Part shown: one piece after another, positions 55,538 through 63,001 of the stretch | How positions within the stretch are numbered: position 1 is the first letter of the stretch | Layout: each line of letters starts with the position of its first letter | Program-made: the position numbers and the translations under genes | Source: Swingsia samuiensis | GTDB taxonomy: Bacteria; Pseudomonadota; Alphaproteobacteria; Acetobacterales; Acetobacteraceae | Length of the DNA stretch: 64,000 bases | Reading direction: 5' to 3' | NCBI RefSeq assembly: GCF_006542355.1 | Contig: NZ_CP038141.1 | Span: 463,501-527,500, forward strand | The notes under the pieces: generated by a model | Databases searched by the model: none | Told to the model about the DNA's origin: nothing | What the model saw: the letters and a program-made list of their open reading frames with translations, nothing else

Positions 55538-56392
55538 TTAATCCCGTCGAGTTACATCTCCGTTGCTTCGTGGCAACGTGGTCAAAGCATCGGCGATACG
55601 ACGCCCAGCGACTCTCTGATCCGGCGCAATTTCAGCAAGAGGCTCAAGCACAAAAGCCCGTTCAAATAAATGACGATGCGGCAACACTAAGATACGGTCT
55701 GAAACAGATCGCTCTCCATAATACAGCACATCAATATCAATAGCCCTAGCGCCCCACCTAATGCTAGGCTGGCGTCCCAAATCTCTTTCAATGTCCTTAC
55801 ACGCTCTCAATAATTGATGCGGAGATAGAGAGGTTTTTCCCGTTACGCACATATTAATAAAAGCTGGCTGCTCTACCCCTCCCCACGGGGCACTGTCATA
55901 CAGACTAGATGTCTTGAGCACCTCAATCCCCTCATAGAGTGAAAGACGCTCAATCGCTGCGCTTAGTGTAAATTCACGTTCTCCAAGGTTAGCCCCCAAA
56001 GACAAACCAATGCTATGAAGGCGTTGTTTCTTTACACAGACAGCGGCTTCTTTAATTGAATATGGAACAGGAGCAGATGGCTTCCTCACTGTGATCTCAA
56101 CATACTCAACCCGTGAAAAACGCTCTAAAACAGCATTTGCCACATGCTCTGCAACTGTTTCAATTAAATCTAATGACTTCCCTTTTATAATTTCAGCAGC
56201 GACATCACACAAAGAACTATAACAGACAGCCTGATGATAATCGTCCTGCTGTGCAGCCGAGGTAAGGTCGGCTTGAATATGCATATCAACGATAAAACGC
56301 TGACCAAGCTTCTTTTCTTCAGCCAATACCCCATGGAAACCGTAAAGGGTCAAATCTTTTACATAAACGGATGTAAGAGGTGAACTGATCAT
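55538..56392 (-). CDS. folBK: Bifunctional dihydroneopterin aldolase / HPPK (FolB-FolK fusion)
   Basis: 284 residues. Residues 1-120 are FolB (VYVKDLTLYGFHGVLAEEKKLGQRFIVDMHI, then DLIETVAEHVANAVL and EITVRKPSAPVP), and 125-275 are FolK (IGLSLGANLGEREFTLSAAIERL, the SSLYDSAPWG and QPAFINMCV segments, and RWGARAIDIDVLYYG with the metal-binding DIDVL). Together they turn dihydroneopterin into 6-hydroxymethyl-dihydropterin diphosphate, the substrate of FolP encoded just upstream. ATGA overlap with folP. Confidence 0.93.
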   Translation of the reverse strand: MISSPLTSVYVKDLTLYGFHGVLAEEKKLGQRFIVDMHIQADLTSAAQQDDYHQAVCYSSLCDVAAEIIKGKSLDLIETVAEHVANAVLERFSRVEYVEITVRKPSAPVPYSIKEAAVCVKKQRLHSIGLSLGANLGEREFTLSAAIERLSLYEGIEVLKTSSLYDSAPWGGVEQPAFINMCVTGKTSLSPHQLLRACKDIERDLGRQPSIRWGARAIDIDVLYYGERSVSDRILVLPHRHLFERAFVLEPLAEIAPDQRVAGRRIADALTTLPRSNGDVTRRD

Positions 56393-57201
56393 AGACCCTC
56401 GTTTATAAGATTGTACATTTTAAACGCATCGGCATGTTCACGGATATCGTGCACACGCAGTATATCCGCCCCTTCATGAACACCGGCGATATTGGCTGCC
56501 AAGGTTCCAGCTAAACGCTCTTTTACAGATCGTCCCAAAAAATGACCAAACATTGATTTGCGGGATAAGCCCAACAAGATTGGTAGTTGATACTCGGATT
56601 TTAATATCTTTAACGAACGAATTGCTTGGATATTTTGCGCAGGGGTTTTCGCAAAACCTATCCCCGGATCAAGAATTAAACGTTCCTTTGCTATGCCCGC
56701 CTTTTCAGCAAGATTAAGAGAAACATCAAAAAATCTCTTCCAATCTGCAATAATATCCCGCTCGGCATCTATCTTTAAAGCATTATGCATCACAACAACA
56801 TGAGCCGCTGAATCAGCAATGACAAAAGGCATTTCTGAGTCTGATTGCAATCCCCAAATATCATTAATGATCTGCACCCCTTGCTTTAAAGAGGCCCTCG
56901 CTACACTCGCTTTTGTCGTATCAACAGAAACAAGGGTTCCTTGTTGAAGTAAGGGGTTCAACACCGGAGCAAGACGTGCCCACTCATCTTCAGCTGAAAC
57001 AGCCTCAAACCCTGGCCGTGTTGATTCAGCGCCTATATCAAGAATATGAGCGCCATCTTCTAAAAGGCGGTTGGCGTGAGCAAGTGCAGTGTGCGGATCA
57101 TAAAAATTACCCCCGTCAGAAAAAGAATCGGGGGTTACATTTAAAATACCCATCAAAAGAGGGAGCTTTTTTTCTCCCTCCTGATGCAAAATATTTTGCA
57201 T
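56389..57201 (-). CDS. folP: Dihydropteroate synthase
   Basis: 270 residues. LLMGILNVTPDSFSDGGNF and HILDIGAESTRPG are the two DHPS pterin-site motifs; VSVDTTKASVARASLKQGVQIINDIWGLQ, LILDPGIGFAKTPAQN and LLGLSRKSMFG complete the barrel, and RVHDIREHADAFKM ends it. It joins the FolK product to p-aminobenzoate; target of sulfonamides. Begins 5 nt after the DsbA-like gene. Confidence 0.95.
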   Translation of the reverse strand: MQNILHQEGEKKLPLLMGILNVTPDSFSDGGNFYDPHTALAHANRLLEDGAHILDIGAESTRPGFEAVSAEDEWARLAPVLNPLLQQGTLVSVDTTKASVARASLKQGVQIINDIWGLQSDSEMPFVIADSAAHVVVMHNALKIDAERDIIADWKRFFDVSLNLAEKAGIAKERLILDPGIGFAKTPAQNIQAIRSLKILKSEYQLPILLGLSRKSMFGHFLGRSVKERLAGTLAANIAGVHEGADILRVHDIREHADAFKMYNLINEGL

Positions 57202-57206
57202 AGAAA

Positions 57207-57974
57207 TCAGATTTTTTTAGCTTGAGCCAAAAAGCCTTCCATTTGGTCCAAGGTTAAAGCACCCGGAGCGACAACGGCTCTTCCAAACAGAAATGTTGGC
57301 GTACCATCTAATCCAATATCATGCCCCTGATTAAGATTGGTGGTTATAGCGGTTACCGTTGTAGGGGAACTCATATCAGCCTTCAGACGGTCTGCATCTA
57401 AGCCATTCGCTTTAGCAACTTCCAATATACGATCTTCTGTCGGCCGGGTCGTGTCTTGCATCAGAGCACGACGCATAACGTCATACTTGCCTTGAGCACT
57501 GGCCGCGATAATAGCACGTGTGTCTAAAACACTACTGCTGCCTAAAACAGGAACAATCTTTTCAACAAAACGAATATCAGGATGCTTTGCTAAAAACTGA
57601 TCAATTTGCGGTGCCATCGCGCGGCAATAGGAGCAACGTGGATCATAAAATTCAATCACACTGACTTTACCGTAAGGATTCCCACGTACGGCATAGATTG
57701 GTGCTGAAGCTAATTCACTCCAATGACTATTCACTGCACTCAATGCGTTTGCTTGCTTTTGTTGCTCAGCTTTTGTTTTTAAGGACTCAATAGCATCCGT
57801 TAAAATGGTGGGGTCCTCTTTTAAAGCCTGCCGGAGAATCTCTACGATTTCAGCCCTTTGTGCTGGCGAAAAAGTATTTGTTGATCCCGTGCCTGCGGCC
57901 AGAGCACTTCCTCCAACAGCAGCAGAAAAGAAAGCTCCAGCAGCAAAAACCGTTGCAAACATGCGTTGTTTCAC
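57207..57974 (-). CDS. Periplasmic DsbA-family thiol oxidoreductase
   Basis: 255 residues. A signal peptide ends near residue 27 (SALAAG); an N-terminal helical region (about 35-90) precedes the thioredoxin-like domain with active site FYDPRCSYCRAM (C114-x2-C117) and the cis-proline loop LDGTPTFLFG. The helical N-region resembles ScsC/Com1-like proteins, in which it drives oligomerisation. Inferred to form or isomerise periplasmic disulfides. Transcribed ahead of folP. Confidence 0.88.
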   Translation of the reverse strand: MKQRMFATVFAAGAFFSAAVGGSALAAGTGSTNTFSPAQRAEIVEILRQALKEDPTILTDAIESLKTKAEQQKQANALSAVNSHWSELASAPIYAVRGNPYGKVSVIEFYDPRCSYCRAMAPQIDQFLAKHPDIRFVEKIVPVLGSSSVLDTRAIIAASAQGKYDVMRRALMQDTTRPTEDRILEVAKANGLDADRLKADMSSPTTVTAITTNLNQGHDIGLDGTPTFLFGRAVVAPGALTLDQMEGFLAQAKKI

Positions 57975-58084
57975 GAAAGTCTCCAGACTTATAAAAATCC
58001 CCTCATGCTACCGTTTTCAGCCCCTTAAAGAAAGACTTTTTCAAGAGATGGTGCCCAACCTCTCCCATATCGTGTAGATTGCGG

Positions 58085-58113
58085 TTAAGAATAATAGAAA
58101 CTTCGTGTATAAT
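58085..58113 (+). promoter_or_regulatory. Sigma-70-like promoter for the GGT-like gene
   Basis: TTAAGA (58085-58090), a 17-nt spacer and a consensus TATAAT (58108-58113), 44 nt upstream of the GTG start. The -35 is weak, the -10 perfect. Confidence 0.45.
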
Positions 58114-58157
58114 AACATCTTCATATATGTTGTTATTCTCAAAACCGAGACCTGATA

Positions 58158-59567
58158 GTGGAGAAACGCCAGGTGGCGCAACGTCGAGACCAGATATCTA
58201 CCAACGGTTCACAAACTACACGCCGGACATCTCTCGGCCTTCTAGCCTCTGTGGCATCGGGACTTCTTTTAAGTGCCTGCTCACATGTTCCTGTAGTCAA
58301 TACATTATTTGGACCAACGTCTGAGCCTACCCTTTCCGGGAATATCGGCACCATTGTTTCAGACGAACCACAAGCTACCCTAGTGGGCCACGATGTTTTG
58401 GCCCGCAGAGGCAATGCTGTTGACGCCGCAACTGCAACCGCTATTGCACTTGGCGTTACACTACCCTCGCGTGCGTCCCTTGGCGGCGGTGGAGCCTGCT
58501 TGGTTGCTCCACCCAATGGAGACGTCAAAAGTATCGTCTTCTTACCTCAGGCTGGCCAGACTTTACGCGGGGATCGTCCGGCTTCAACACCAGCTATGTT
58601 GCGTGGGTTATACCTAATGCAGCATCAGTATGGCTCTGTTGATTTTGGAGATCTTATTCTCCCAGCACAAAAATTGGCTAGCAATGGAATGACAGTTAGC
58701 CGTACGCTTGCATCAGACCTCAGCACAGTCCGTATAGGACTTTTAGCGGATAAAAACGCCCAAGCCATCTTTGGAAGAGATGAAACCGGTACAGTTGTTG
58801 CTGGTGACAACCTTGCCCAACCACGTCTTGCGAGTTTTCTAGACCGTGTTCACTCTGCAGGGGTGGGTGATCTTTATAACGGTGCTTTGGCAACAGTCTA
58901 TGCATCTGCTTCTCAGCAAGCTGGTGGTGGCCTTACCAACCAAGATTTACGTAATACACTGCCGCTTCAAACCGATGCTCTTCATTCCCAAACCGGTCGC
59001 TTAACCGCTTCTTTCCTCGCACCTCCCGCCGATGGTGGCCTTGGAGCGGCTATGCGCTATCAAAACGGGAGCAATGCTCAAGGTACTGTCGCCGCTTGGC
59101 GGGCTTCAAAATCGAGCAGTCTAAGTGAAGCGCAAGCCATATTAGATAGCAACAAAACAAGTAATGCGCGCCTACCGGCTCTACCTGCATCAACATCGTT
59201 CGTGGTTACTGATCGTAATGGCATGGCTGTTGCATGCACATTAAGTGAAAATAACCTTTTTGGAACAGGGCGTATCGCAGGAAGCACAGGCATTGTTTTA
59301 GGGGCATCCCCTGCAACAACTCCTCAGCCACTTCTAGCCGCAGCAATTTTACACCACAACCATGCTTTAAAAGCCGTTATTGCAGCATCTGGTCAAAATG
59401 ATGCCGCTGATGCCGTTGGTGATGCCGCTCAAGCAGCAGCACATAATGCCACCATTCCTCATTCAGGGTCAGGGCGTGTCAATGTTATTACATGCCAAGG
59501 CGGAACCTGCCACGGAGATCTTGATCCACGCGGCACTGGTTTAACCGTTGGAAGCACAGAACGTTAA
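58158..59567 (+). CDS. Gamma-glutamyltransferase-like lipoprotein with altered active site
   Basis: 469 residues against the usual 550-580. The N-terminus holds a twin-arginine-like RRTS and a lipobox LLLSAC (C41). GGT blocks are clear: RRGNAVDAATATAIALGVTLPSRASLGGGGACLV, DFGDLILPAQKLASNGMTVS, LPASTSFVVTDRNGMAVACTLSENNLFGTG. By-eye alignment places S345 at the autoprocessing threonine of E. coli GGT and S363 at its partner threonine; the substrate-binding arginine position (FREMAP in E. coli) reads FLPQAG. The fold family is confident; gamma-glutamyl transfer is not. GTG start. Confidence 0.78.
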   Translation: MEKRQVAQRRDQISTNGSQTTRRTSLGLLASVASGLLLSACSHVPVVNTLFGPTSEPTLSGNIGTIVSDEPQATLVGHDVLARRGNAVDAATATAIALGVTLPSRASLGGGGACLVAPPNGDVKSIVFLPQAGQTLRGDRPASTPAMLRGLYLMQHQYGSVDFGDLILPAQKLASNGMTVSRTLASDLSTVRIGLLADKNAQAIFGRDETGTVVAGDNLAQPRLASFLDRVHSAGVGDLYNGALATVYASASQQAGGGLTNQDLRNTLPLQTDALHSQTGRLTASFLAPPADGGLGAAMRYQNGSNAQGTVAAWRASKSSSLSEAQAILDSNKTSNARLPALPASTSFVVTDRNGMAVACTLSENNLFGTGRIAGSTGIVLGASPATTPQPLLAAAILHHNHALKAVIAASGQNDAADAVGDAAQAAAHNATIPHSGSGRVNVITCQGGTCHGDLDPRGTGLTVGSTER

Positions 59568-59572
59568 GCACT

Positions 59573-60310
59573 TTACCCTGTAAAACTCTTGACCAAACTC
59601 CCAGCAACCAAAGACCAACCATCAACAGCGACAAAGAAAATCAGCTTAAATGGTAGCGATACGGTGCTGGGGGGTAACATCATCATCCCTAAACTCATCA
59701 ATACGCTGGAAACAACGAGATCTATGATGAGAAAAGGAAGATAGAGCAAAAAACCCATTTCAAACCCTCGCCGCAATTCCCCTACCATGAACGCTGGTGT
59801 CAAAATCCGCCATGGTATATCTGCCATCGTTGCAGGAGGTTTTTCATGAGCGATATTCAAAAACGTCGTTACATCCTGCGGTCGAGCGGTTGCAGCCATA
59901 AAATCATGAAAAGGTTGAGCTGTAAGGCGCAAGCCTTCCATTTCCTCTACGTGTCCTGCCATCAGTGGTGATATCCCTGTATCCCAAGATTTCTGTAGTG
60001 TGGGCTGCATAACAAAAAGCGTTAAAAATAAGGCTAACCCTACTAAAACAGTGCTTGGAGGTGTGCCTTGTGCGCCTAACGCACTTTTCAGCAAGGACAG
60101 TACGATCACAATCCGGGTAAAGGCTGTTACCATGACCAATAAACTTGGCGCTAAAGACAAAACTGTTATCAGAGCACTAAGTTGAATTAAACGCCCTGTT
60201 GTTCCCGTGCCTCCAGACTGCCCCAAATCTATATTTACGGACTGAGCAAAAGCGAAATGAGGCGTGAACACACATAGAGCAACAAAAAGAATCCAAAGGG
60301 TTTTCCTCAT
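59573..60310 (-). CDS. fliP: Flagellar biosynthetic protein FliP
   Basis: 245 residues with a signal peptide (FAFAQS, about residue 22) and four membrane helices. LSLAPSLLVMVTAFTRIVIVLSLLKSALGAQGTPPSTVLVGLALFLTLFVMQP and RRGFEMGFLLYLPFLIIDLVVSSVLMSLGMMMLPP are core FliP sequences of the type III export gate. Stops 5 nt from the convergent GGT-like gene; coupled to fliO by a 4-nt overlap. Confidence 0.96.
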   Translation of the reverse strand: MRKTLWILFVALCVFTPHFAFAQSVNIDLGQSGGTGTTGRLIQLSALITVLSLAPSLLVMVTAFTRIVIVLSLLKSALGAQGTPPSTVLVGLALFLTLFVMQPTLQKSWDTGISPLMAGHVEEMEGLRLTAQPFHDFMAATARPQDVTTFLNIAHEKPPATMADIPWRILTPAFMVGELRRGFEMGFLLYLPFLIIDLVVSSVLMSLGMMMLPPSTVSLPFKLIFFVAVDGWSLVAGSLVKSFTG

Positions 60311-60597
60311 GATTTTTGCTCCACAAGAGATGCAAAACCCGGCTTATTCCCGCTTTCTAAAATAAGATCCTGTGTTCCGCCCGTTAGAATAAGAACTTCT
60401 GTTGTGCCATATGTCACGACAGATAAACGTCTTGTTCGATCAAGAGAAATTTGACCTTTGATAGATAAATAAGAAGTGCAGTTACATGCTCTTATTCTCT
60501 GTTTTTTTATTTTCTGTAAAATTGGTTTTATGAAGAAAATAAGTAACAACAAAGCAACGCAATATAGAACAAGTAAAATATTACTCTCAAAAATCAT
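60307..60597 (-). CDS. fliO: Flagellar biosynthetic protein FliO
   Basis: 96 residues. One N-terminal membrane helix (ILLVLYCVALLLLIFFI), then a small beta domain (KGQISLDRTRRLSVVTYGTTEVLILTGGTQDLILES) matching the FliO consensus of R-R-L and I-L-x-G. FliO helps assemble the FliP ring. Its position directly before fliP supports the call. Confidence 0.85.
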   Translation of the reverse strand: MIFESNILLVLYCVALLLLIFFIKPILQKIKKQRIRACNCTSYLSIKGQISLDRTRRLSVVTYGTTEVLILTGGTQDLILESGNKPGFASLVEQKS

Positions 60598-60634
60598 AAC
60601 AATCTCCCATATTGAATGGGATAGAAAATAAACA

Positions 60635-60649
60635 TTAATAAGCAGTTAA
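60635..60649. promoter_or_regulatory. CtrA-like box TTAA-N7-TTAA between divergent flagellar operons
   Basis: TTAA (60635-60638), seven bases, TTAA (60646-60649) is an exact match to the alphaproteobacterial CtrA recognition pattern. It is 38 nt upstream of fliO and 144 nt upstream of flgB. The surrounding 195 bp is AT-rich, so chance occurrence is possible. Confidence 0.35.
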
Positions 60650-60792
60650 TAGTTTTTCTTTTACCTTCAAATAAAACCAATTCTTAATTTTTATTTCCAA
60701 ATTTTTCGCTTCTTCAACCTTTTATTAAGAACTTAAGATCAAAATAAGGACCACGCCCTCGAAAGAATCCAAAAGGTATAAACGTTCCTTAT

Positions 60793-61179
60793 ATGCAAAA
60801 CATTCCTTCTTCGACAGCTGGAACAGATCTGCTCTCTCTTGGAAGAGAGCGGTTAAACTGGCTACAAGAAAGGCAGCAAATCTTGGCTGGGAATGTCGCG
60901 AATGCTGACACGCCCAATTTCAAACCCAAAGATATCTCGCCTTTTGAAAATACCCTCAATCAATTCAATATTACGCCAATCACAACGCACACAAATGATA
61001 TCACCGTTGCTCCTGATTTTGATAATCGTGATCTGGGAGAAGAACGTTCATTAAATGGTAATCAAGTTTCATTAGAACAACAAATGGAACAGATTTCTCA
61101 TATTAACGATCAGCAGCATTTCGCTGTGAATATTTATAGTAAGTATTTGAATATGTTCCAAACTGTTCTTGGCCGATAG
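60793..61179 (+). CDS. flgB: Flagellar basal-body rod protein FlgB
   Basis: 128 residues. LNWLQERQQILAGNVANADTPNFKPKDISPFE is the N-terminal rod signature with the ANxxTP motif; the C-terminal helix HFAVNIYSKYLNMFQTVLGR closes the coiled coil. FlgB forms the proximal rod. First of a flgB-flgC-fliE-fliQ-fliR-flhB run. Confidence 0.95.
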   Translation: MQNIPSSTAGTDLLSLGRERLNWLQERQQILAGNVANADTPNFKPKDISPFENTLNQFNITPITTHTNDITVAPDFDNRDLGEERSLNGNQVSLEQQMEQISHINDQQHFAVNIYSKYLNMFQTVLGR

Positions 61180-61190
61180 AGGGTTTTATT

Positions 61191-61595
61191 ATGGATTTCT
61201 CTAGTACAATTGGTGTTTCAGCAAGTGGTATGGAAGCGCAGGCACAACGCCTTAGAATCGTTGCCGAAAACCTTGCAAATGAAAATACCACAGGTTCTTC
61301 ACCTGGCGCAGACCCATATCGCCGTAAAACAATTACGTTTTCAGAACATGTAAATGATGATGGTACATCTGGTGTTGAAGTCAAAGAAATTGGCTGTGAC
61401 CAATCTGCTTTCGAATCACGATATGACCCTTCTCATCCAGCCGCGAATACACAAGGATATGTAAAAATTGCCAATGTAAACCCAATGGTTGAGATGATGG
61501 ATATGCGTGAAGCTGAACGCTCATACGAAGCCAACCTCAATACCATGCAGATAACACGTTCAATGCTTTCTAGAACACTGGATCTTTTAAAATAA
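61191..61595 (+). CDS. flgC: Flagellar basal-body rod protein FlgC
   Basis: 134 residues. SASGMEAQAQRLRIVAENLANENTTGSSPGADPYRRKTITF and the C-terminal GYVKIANVNPMVEMMDMREAERSYEANLNTMQITRSMLSRTLDLL are full FlgC motifs. Begins 11 nt after flgB. Confidence 0.96.
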   Translation: MDFSSTIGVSASGMEAQAQRLRIVAENLANENTTGSSPGADPYRRKTITFSEHVNDDGTSGVEVKEIGCDQSAFESRYDPSHPAANTQGYVKIANVNPMVEMMDMREAERSYEANLNTMQITRSMLSRTLDLLK

Positions 61596-61596
61596 C

Positions 61597-61917
61597 ATGA
61601 TGAACTCTATTACACAGGCACATGATGCCTATCGTCTGAGCTTACAGAATAGTCTGATCGATAATGGCTCAAACAACTCCCCAGAAGCTACGACACCTCA
61701 AGAAAGCTTTGGTGCTGTATTATCTAAAACACTTCAAAACACTTTAGATACAGGCCATGATGCAGAACAAAAAGCTGTTGTCGGGCTTAATGGGCATGGG
61801 GATATGACGCAAATCGTAACAGCCGTTTCTAATGCACAGCTGGCTTTACAAACAACAACCACGATTCGGGATCGCATGGTTCAGTCTTACCAAGATATCA
61901 TGCGAATGTCGATTTAG
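61597..61917 (+). CDS. fliE: Flagellar hook-basal body complex protein FliE
   Basis: 106 residues. FGAVLSKTLQNTLDTGHDAEQKAVVGLNGHGDMTQIVTAVSNAQLALQTTTTIRDRMVQSYQDIMRMSI fits FliE, the adaptor between MS ring, export gate and rod. It begins 1 nt after the flgC stop. Confidence 0.93.
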   Translation: MMNSITQAHDAYRLSLQNSLIDNGSNNSPEATTPQESFGAVLSKTLQNTLDTGHDAEQKAVVGLNGHGDMTQIVTAVSNAQLALQTTTTIRDRMVQSYQDIMRMSI

Positions 61918-61922
61918 CCCTT

Positions 61923-62195
61923 ATGCAATCTCTCGACCTTCATAATATTTTAGAACAGACTTTTTTAATCGCTCTAAAATTAAGTGCTCCAGCCCTTTTA
62001 ACAGCACTTGTGGTCGGTCTAATTATTTCATTCCTTCAAGCCATTACACAAATTAATGAAAGCACTCTTGCATTTGTCCCCAAGATTTTAGCTATCGGAG
62101 CAGCTATGATCTTTGCAAGTTCTTTCATTTCGGAAAATTTGCTTTCTTTTACCCGCTTCCTCTTTGATCAACTTATTCTGGTTGGAGCAACATGA
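61923..62195 (+). CDS. fliQ: Flagellar biosynthetic protein FliQ
   Basis: 90 residues, two membrane helices. LKLSAPALLTALVVGLIISFLQAITQINESTLAFVPKILAIGAA is the FliQ core with the conserved QAITQI-E-TL-F-PK pattern. 4-nt overlap with fliR. Confidence 0.96.
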   Translation: MQSLDLHNILEQTFLIALKLSAPALLTALVVGLIISFLQAITQINESTLAFVPKILAIGAAMIFASSFISENLLSFTRFLFDQLILVGAT

Positions 62196-62998
62196 GCAGC
62201 TCCGTCATTAATCTTTCTCTCCCTGAAGGAATTACGCAAACTGCATTTCTTTTTATGCTTGTTTTATCAAGAATCAGTGCGGCTATTATGGTGATGCCCG
62301 GTTTTTCCTATTCAGAAATTCCATCCATGATCAAAGCTGGCTTGGCTCTTACCTTAACCTTTCTTATTTATCCTCTTATTCATATCCCTCCAATATCTCA
62401 TAATATTTCTCCTTGGGAGATTGGAGGAATGGTTGCTCTTGAACTTTTTATTGGCTTTTTTATCGGTTGGATTACTCAGCTAACCGCTTTCATACTTCCA
62501 ATAGCCGGTCAATTCATCTCTGTTTTTATTGGCTTATCAAGCGTCCTCCAACCAGATCAGTCTCTTGGCGCAGACACATCTGCCCTAGCACGCTTTATGA
62601 ACCTCCTTGCACCTGTAATGCTTATGGTTAGCGGTGCATATATATTTCCAATTTATGGCTTAATTAATAGTTATAGTCTCATATCGCCAAATATATTTTT
62701 TCATAATAATATATCGATCATGGTCGCGAATGATATTACTAAGTCAGTTATTCAAAAAACAGAAGATATATTCAAAATTAGTCTTGAGTTAAGCTCACCT
62801 TTTCTTATTTTATCTTTAATATGGCAAATGATAATAGGTGTTCTAACAAGACTTTCTCCTAATCTACAGATACAAAACAACGTCAGTTCTTTGCAAATGT
62901 TAGGGGGCATTGCTCTTGTTGGAATCTCTCTCGTTGCTATGATTACAGTTTGGCAACAACATACGTTCACTATCCTACAAAATCTATCCGGCTTCTAA
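62192..62998 (+). CDS. fliR: Flagellar biosynthetic protein FliR
   Basis: 268 residues with about six membrane helices. LVLSRISAAIMVMPGFSYSEIPSMIKAGLALTLTFLIYP and the ELFIGFFIGWITQLTAFILPIAGQFIS segment are FliR hallmarks. It completes the FliPQR export gate. Ends 3 nt before flhB. Confidence 0.95.
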   Translation: MSSSVINLSLPEGITQTAFLFMLVLSRISAAIMVMPGFSYSEIPSMIKAGLALTLTFLIYPLIHIPPISHNISPWEIGGMVALELFIGFFIGWITQLTAFILPIAGQFISVFIGLSSVLQPDQSLGADTSALARFMNLLAPVMLMVSGAYIFPIYGLINSYSLISPNIFFHNNISIMVANDITKSVIQKTEDIFKISLELSSPFLILSLIWQMIIGVLTRLSPNLQIQNNVSSLQMLGGIALVGISLVAMITVWQQHTFTILQNLSGF

Positions 62999-63001
62999 AA
63001 C

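Noticed and set aside
55524-55544. GGATTAA/TTAATCC hairpin as terminator between the Wzt-like and folB-folK genes
   Set aside because: A 7-bp AT-rich stem with no T-run in either direction is too weak to call.
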